Assembly (NCBI GenBank): GCA_002085385.1
Contig: NATO01000071.1
Location: forward strand, 1 to 9,013
Length of the DNA stretch: 9,013 nucleotides
Reading direction: 5' to 3'
Origin: a candidate division Zixibacteria bacterium 4484_93
Lineage (GTDB): Bacteria > UBP14 > UBA6098 > 4484-93
The translations under genes were made by a program, and so were the position numbers. Shown piece by piece: positions 5,773 to 9,013 of this stretch (positions within the stretch are counted from its first letter, which is position 1; the number at the start of each line of letters is the position of its first letter). The notes below the pieces were generated by a model. That model was not told the origin of the DNA. It made no database searches and saw only the letters and a list, made by a program, of their open reading frames with translations.

Positions 5773-7156
5773 TTACCAGTCAAGGGTAAAGCGACTGGCT
5801 CCCTTGGGTGTCCCGAACCACAGATATTTCCCTTCCCTGGTTATCATCCTGACATCGTTTGAGATAAGCCCCTCCTCGGTTGTCAATATCTTCGTCTCAA
5901 AACTTTTTCTGTCGTAGAGGGCAACCCCGCTCGATGTGGCAAAGAAGAAGAACCTACCGACCGGCTCAAAATCCCTTATCCTCCTGCCATTGAAGATGAA
6001 GAGCCCGGGGAAGATGCTCGGCTTATCAATAAACGAAGGGACAGCAACTATCCCCTTCCTCGACAGGAAGAAGAGGGTGTCAGCCGATGCCTTCGCCGAG
6101 ATAACGGAAGCATCGAGAGTCCCGTCATCCTTGGTGTATCGGAGAAAACCTTTATCATTCCAGGTAAATACGCCATAGTCCGTGGCAAACCAGAGCGTGT
6201 TGTCGAGGTATGCGACATCGTTGACCCTTGGGAAATCCGCCCGACGCAGTATATCGAGGCTCACTCCATCAGAGGAATAAACCGCAATTCCATCCGTGGT
6301 GCCTGCCCACAGTGTATCTTTCACAAGGGCAAGCGATGTCAGCTCCACAGCCGGTCTGCAGGTCTTAAACCTACCCTTGCGAACATCGAGGGTGACAAGC
6401 CCGAACTCGGTGGCAAAAAAGACCGTATCTCCCATAATGAGAACATCCTCCACACGGTCTGTCGGAAGAGAGGGGATATCCTCTGCCTGAAAGATGTCCC
6501 AGATATCCTTTTCCCTCTCCCAGACGGTTATTCCCCCCTCACCTGCAAAGACTGTATAATCATCGGATACACAGATATTATCCACCACCGGGGATGCAAG
6601 CCCGAAGGGAAGCACATCGAGCAGGTTACCTCCATTCTTCACACGCAATAGCCCTTTTCCCCAGGTGCCGAGGAATTTATTTCCTATGAAGTCTGTGAGG
6701 CAGGCGGTCACCGGGTAGTCGTGAAGATGCATATCGGAGAGAACACCATCGGGGCGGAAGAAGTAGCCCGGCGGCGGGATGTATCCAGGGAAGCTCTCGG
6801 GACAGTCATCCGATGTGGAATCAAAAGGCAATGACACCGGAAAGCTATATGTCCCGGTGCTCGTCTCCACCTTGAGCCTGTTGTCCGACACGGAAAGCTC
6901 CTTCACAGGAGAGTTTATTATCCCACCAATTGCGACATCGAGGTAATCATACGGGAAGAGGAACCGCTCATCGACTTTATCGTAGCGGACAAGCCCTCCT
7001 GTCGTGCCAACATATATAAAACGGCTTCCCTCCGCAAGAGAGGTAACAAAGCGATAATCAGACACCACTTGCCATCCCCACGGTAGTCCAATCGGATGTG
7101 GCAAAGGAAGGTATAAAAAGAATGCCAAACGGAAGGATATACAACAGAGCCTTCAT
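5773..7156 (-). CDS. Exported beta-propeller-type repeat protein, frameshifted near its 5' end
   Basis: The long frame (7128 to 5773, 451 codons from a TTG) encodes repeated short blocks of the form G..GL.RYD or WFGT..G, for example YVGTTGGLVRYDK, GTWGKGLLRV, FFATEFGLVTLD, LWAGTTDGIAVYS, LWFATDYGVFTWN, FFFATSSGVALYD and YLWFGTPKGASRF at the end. This matches the two-component-regulator propeller (Reg_prop) pattern, about seven to nine blades, with no histidine kinase or C-terminal sorting domain. That frame has no good start: only TTG 7128 without a signal peptide. In another frame ATG 7156-7154 directly abuts the upstream TAG (7159-7157) and encodes MKALLYILPFGILFIPSFA, a clear signal peptide, then SDWTTVG before a stop at 7060-7058. 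Dropping one G from the GGGG at 7076-7079 joins both into about 460 residues (TTVGWQVVSDYRF). So the gene is either truly broken or mis-assembled. Inferred role: periplasmic or surface protein of unknown binding target. Confidence 0.75.
7076..7079 (-). other. Probable one-base frameshift site (GGGG run)
   Basis: On the minus strand the sequence reads ACC GTG GGG ATG in the signal-peptide frame. With one G fewer it reads GTG GGA TGG CAA and continues straight into the propeller frame. Any single-base change between about 7128 and 7061 would also connect the frames, but this is the only G/C run of four there and it yields a natural-looking join (DWTTVGWQVV). Confidence 0.6.
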
Positions 7157-7660
7157 CTATTTTTCCAGGTCCCCGAGCAGTTTTTCCAGCTCCTTCACCC
7201 GAGCCTTGAGCGTCTCGTTCTCCTCTTTTAAGAGCCGCACCTCCTCTGAGATATCTTTTCGGTTCCCGGAGAGCTTGAGCCTCTTTCTCACATTCTCAAG
7301 GGATGCAACGCAGTCCCGCCGCTCCTCCAGTATCCCTCGCCAGAGCCTCGCATCGAACAACCAATGAGAATCGGGATAAAGTTCCTCGAGTTTGGAGAAG
7401 CTCGCAATAGCATCGTCATATTCATTGAGGATAACCTGTGTATATCCAAGCTTGAAGAGTGCCTCATCGGCAACACGGCTTCGGGGAAAATTGTCGACCA
7501 CCTGACGATAACCGAACTCCGCCGCCTCAAATTTATGCTCCTTCAGCCTCGCCTCCGCACGACCGAACCAATCGAGAGCATCCATCGGAGTCTGCTGCTT
7601 AACAGGAACACAGGAGAAAACAAAAAGTAAAAGAAAGGATGAAAGAAAGAGCTTTCTCAT
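7157..7660 (-). CDS. Short TPR lipoprotein with C-terminal coiled coil
   Basis: The 167-residue product starts with a hydrophobic signal peptide (MRKLFLSSFLLLFVFSC) whose Cys17 is a likely lipidation site; Phe at -2 makes the lipobox imperfect. Residues 27-60 and 64-97 form two BamD/YbgF-like tetratricopeptide repeats (AAEFGYRQVVDNFPRSRVAD, then DDAIASFSKLEELYPDS). Residues about 134-166 are a heptad-like coiled coil (EEVRLLKEENETLKARVKEL). CpoB/YbgF has the opposite order, coiled coil first and TPR last, so this is a permuted or unrelated arrangement. Inferred: an oligomeric envelope scaffold protein. ATG 7660 has GGAGG at 7671-7675, somewhat distant. It begins 15 bp after the DUF4139 stop, and its TAG stop directly abuts the ATG of the propeller gene, so the three are very likely one transcript. 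Confidence 0.82.
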   Translation of the reverse strand: MRKLFLSSFLLLFVFSCVPVKQQTPMDALDWFGRAEARLKEHKFEAAEFGYRQVVDNFPRSRVADEALFKLGYTQVILNEYDDAIASFSKLEELYPDSHWLFDARLWRGILEERRDCVASLENVRKRLKLSGNRKDISEEVRLLKEENETLKARVKELEKLLGDLEK

Positions 7661-7675
7661 CTTCGGTGCGCCTCC

Positions 7676-8977
7676 CTAATACTTTATCCTGACCGTGTAG
7701 GTAAGCGTTTTCTCCTCGTCAGCTGGAACGGGCAAGTAAAACTCCCCTGTATACTGGTCCTTCTTGTGAAACCTGGCGTCCTTATCCTTTATCGTCCAGT
7801 CACCCGAGAAATGTTCGACAACGGTCACCGTTATATCCTCTTTCTTGTGGTTGCGAACAGTTATCTCGTATGTGTCCTCGTGAACGGTCCTCGAGAGCTT
7901 CTTATAGTTCGTCTTCTTCCGCTCTGCCACGACATCGAATGCATCCCCCAGATACACCCGCACCTTCTCATCCCTCGGCGTATGTTTAATCTTATCCTCA
8001 CCGATGAACTGAAGGGCACCAGATTTGTCCTCCTTGTAGACACGAACCTTCCCCTCGGGAAGAGGCATCCCCAGTCCTGCCTTCTCAGAGTTGATAAATT
8101 CCATCACAACCCGAACCATGCTATATCTTGCCCCATCGTAGATATACTCCTTTCGGGCGGCTACCGTGTGCTCAGGGAAAAGGGAAAGCTGCTTGGTCTC
8201 GTTGTTCCCAACCGTTGCTGGACGGGTGAGTGTGTAGAGATGATACTCGAAGAAGCTCTCCTCGACAAACGGTTTCTCCGCTTCCGACATAGTAACCCCC
8301 TTCGCAAGATACCGTGCGTCCCAATGCTCGGGCTTTATAAGATGCACCTTCCCTGCAACAAGTTTTAGTTTTGCATCGGGGAAGGCAGTCCCCGAGCGGT
8401 TCTCTATCGTCACCCAGCCAGAGAGACCGAGTTCTTTATCATCCTTATCAACAACAGCGACATAGTCGGCAGACCAGTTGATGCCGCCTGCAATATAGGA
8501 GAGCTCAAACCTTCTTTTCCCCGATTTCTCCCCACGATAGAGCCAGACTAAGGTCGGCTTTGTGATAAGCCCGGACCTCACAGAGACGACACCCCCATCC
8601 TTCTTCCTGATTATGCAGTCGGACGGGGAGGATGAGAGCAATTTCCCCTCAAAATCCTCCTTCGACTCTGTCCTGATATGAATTGTCTGGTCAAGATACT
8701 TCTCGAGCAGCTTGCTCGTTCCAACGAGGTCATACTGGTAGTTCTGCTCGAGTATTGTAAGCGGTGCTCCTGTCAGGACAGAGAAATGCACGGATGTCGG
8801 CTCAATCGAGGAGGGGACATCGGTGAGTCTAAACTCTCCCTCCCTATCAAAAACCGCTTCCCTGACATCCTTGACGAGAGCTATATTCTGGTTGTAAATC
8901 GTTATGGCAAGCTCCCTCGCAAAGAGGGCAAGCGGGATAAAAGCCAGAAACAGTGCCACGAGAAAAATCTTCTTCAT
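7676..8977 (-). CDS. DUF4139 domain-containing exported protein
   Basis: The 433-residue product has a signal peptide with likely cleavage after ALFA (residue 20). Most of the protein matches DUF4139-type beta-rich proteins. Visible blocks are LAITIYNQNIALVKDVRE at 23-40, SYIAGGINWSADYVAVVD at 160-177, LSGWVTIENRSGTAFPDAKL at 185-204, FEYHLYTLTRPATVGNNETK at 243-262, GMPLPEGKVRVYKEDKSG at 303-320, HTPRDEKVRVYLGDAFDVV at 332-350, and a closing LPVPADEEKTLTYTVRI. Family knowledge: the domain is found in bacterial and eukaryotic proteins, with no established biochemical role in bacteria; many members carry an N-terminal DUF4140 domain and coiled coil, which are absent here. Inferred: a periplasmic or outer-membrane-associated protein. 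The start is fixed by AAGGAG before ATG 8977-8975. It is the first visible gene of the minus-strand train; only 36 bp of upstream sequence is present, with no recognisable promoter. Confidence 0.88.
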   Translation of the reverse strand: MKKIFLVALFLAFIPLALFARELAITIYNQNIALVKDVREAVFDREGEFRLTDVPSSIEPTSVHFSVLTGAPLTILEQNYQYDLVGTSKLLEKYLDQTIHIRTESKEDFEGKLLSSSPSDCIIRKKDGGVVSVRSGLITKPTLVWLYRGEKSGKRRFELSYIAGGINWSADYVAVVDKDDKELGLSGWVTIENRSGTAFPDAKLKLVAGKVHLIKPEHWDARYLAKGVTMSEAEKPFVEESFFEYHLYTLTRPATVGNNETKQLSLFPEHTVAARKEYIYDGARYSMVRVVMEFINSEKAGLGMPLPEGKVRVYKEDKSGALQFIGEDKIKHTPRDEKVRVYLGDAFDVVAERKKTNYKKLSRTVHEDTYEITVRNHKKEDITVTVVEHFSGDWTIKDKDARFHKKDQYTGEFYLPVPADEEKTLTYTVRIKY

Positions 8978-9013
8978 AGTTTATTCTCCTTTACAAAAAG
9001 TAGTTTAGTTCGA

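Noticed and set aside
7076..7079. Phase-variable homopolymer switch in the propeller gene
   Set aside because: A run of four G is too short for typical slipped-strand phase variation; an indel or assembly error is simpler.
7766..8368. Plus-strand open frame of 200 codons inside the DUF4139 gene
   Set aside because: It lies fully antisense to a gene with clear domain matches, and its translation shows no family pattern.

Overview
The window is a compact bacterial chromosomal stretch of roughly 50% GC. It looks like a diderm (Gram-negative type) bacterium: three genes encode lipoproteins, two of them with TPR repeats, one encodes a signal-peptide DUF4139 protein, and one an exported propeller-type protein. 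F1Fo ATP synthase, RsfS and a bacterial ArgRS make the bacterial assignment certain. Genes are tightly packed, mostly ATG-started, and several have clear Shine-Dalgarno (SD) sites. I cannot name the lineage. The gene content recalls poorly cultured groups related to the Fibrobacteres-Chlorobi-Bacteroidetes superphylum or candidate phyla such as WOR-3, Zixibacteria or Cloacimonetes, but this is a low-confidence inference. I see no mobile element, CRISPR array, tRNA, rRNA or prophage gene.

Layout. At the left edge, on the minus strand, lie the 3'-truncated gene of a lipoprotein with a carboxypeptidase-regulatory-like domain (1-641) and, upstream of it, atpC (668-1075), which has no ATP synthase gene beside it. 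A 68-bp AT-rich divergent region (1076-1143) carries a near-consensus promoter facing right. It drives a polyprenyl-phosphate sugar phosphotransferase (1144-2595), the only plus-strand gene. That gene converges, with a 9-bp gap, on a TPR lipoprotein gene (2605-3306, minus), which has its own extended -10 promoter.

The rest is one minus-strand gene train, read from 8977 down to 3383: a DUF4139 exported protein, a short TPR plus coiled-coil lipoprotein, a propeller-repeat exported protein, a membrane-anchored LytR_C-domain protein, the ribosomal silencing factor rsfS and arginyl-tRNA synthetase argS. Spacings of 15, 0 and 27 bp and overlaps of 32 and 11 bp argue for one operon. It joins envelope functions to translation functions.

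Two observations deserve a second look. First, ArgRS has NVVS where class I synthetases carry the HIGH signature, although the rest of the enzyme looks intact. Second, the propeller gene appears frameshifted near its start: a good ATG and signal peptide sit in one frame, abutting the upstream stop codon, while the propeller body lies in another frame, and removing one G from a four-G run joins them. No undescribed defence or mobile system is visible. Most of the window is ordinary housekeeping and envelope genes.
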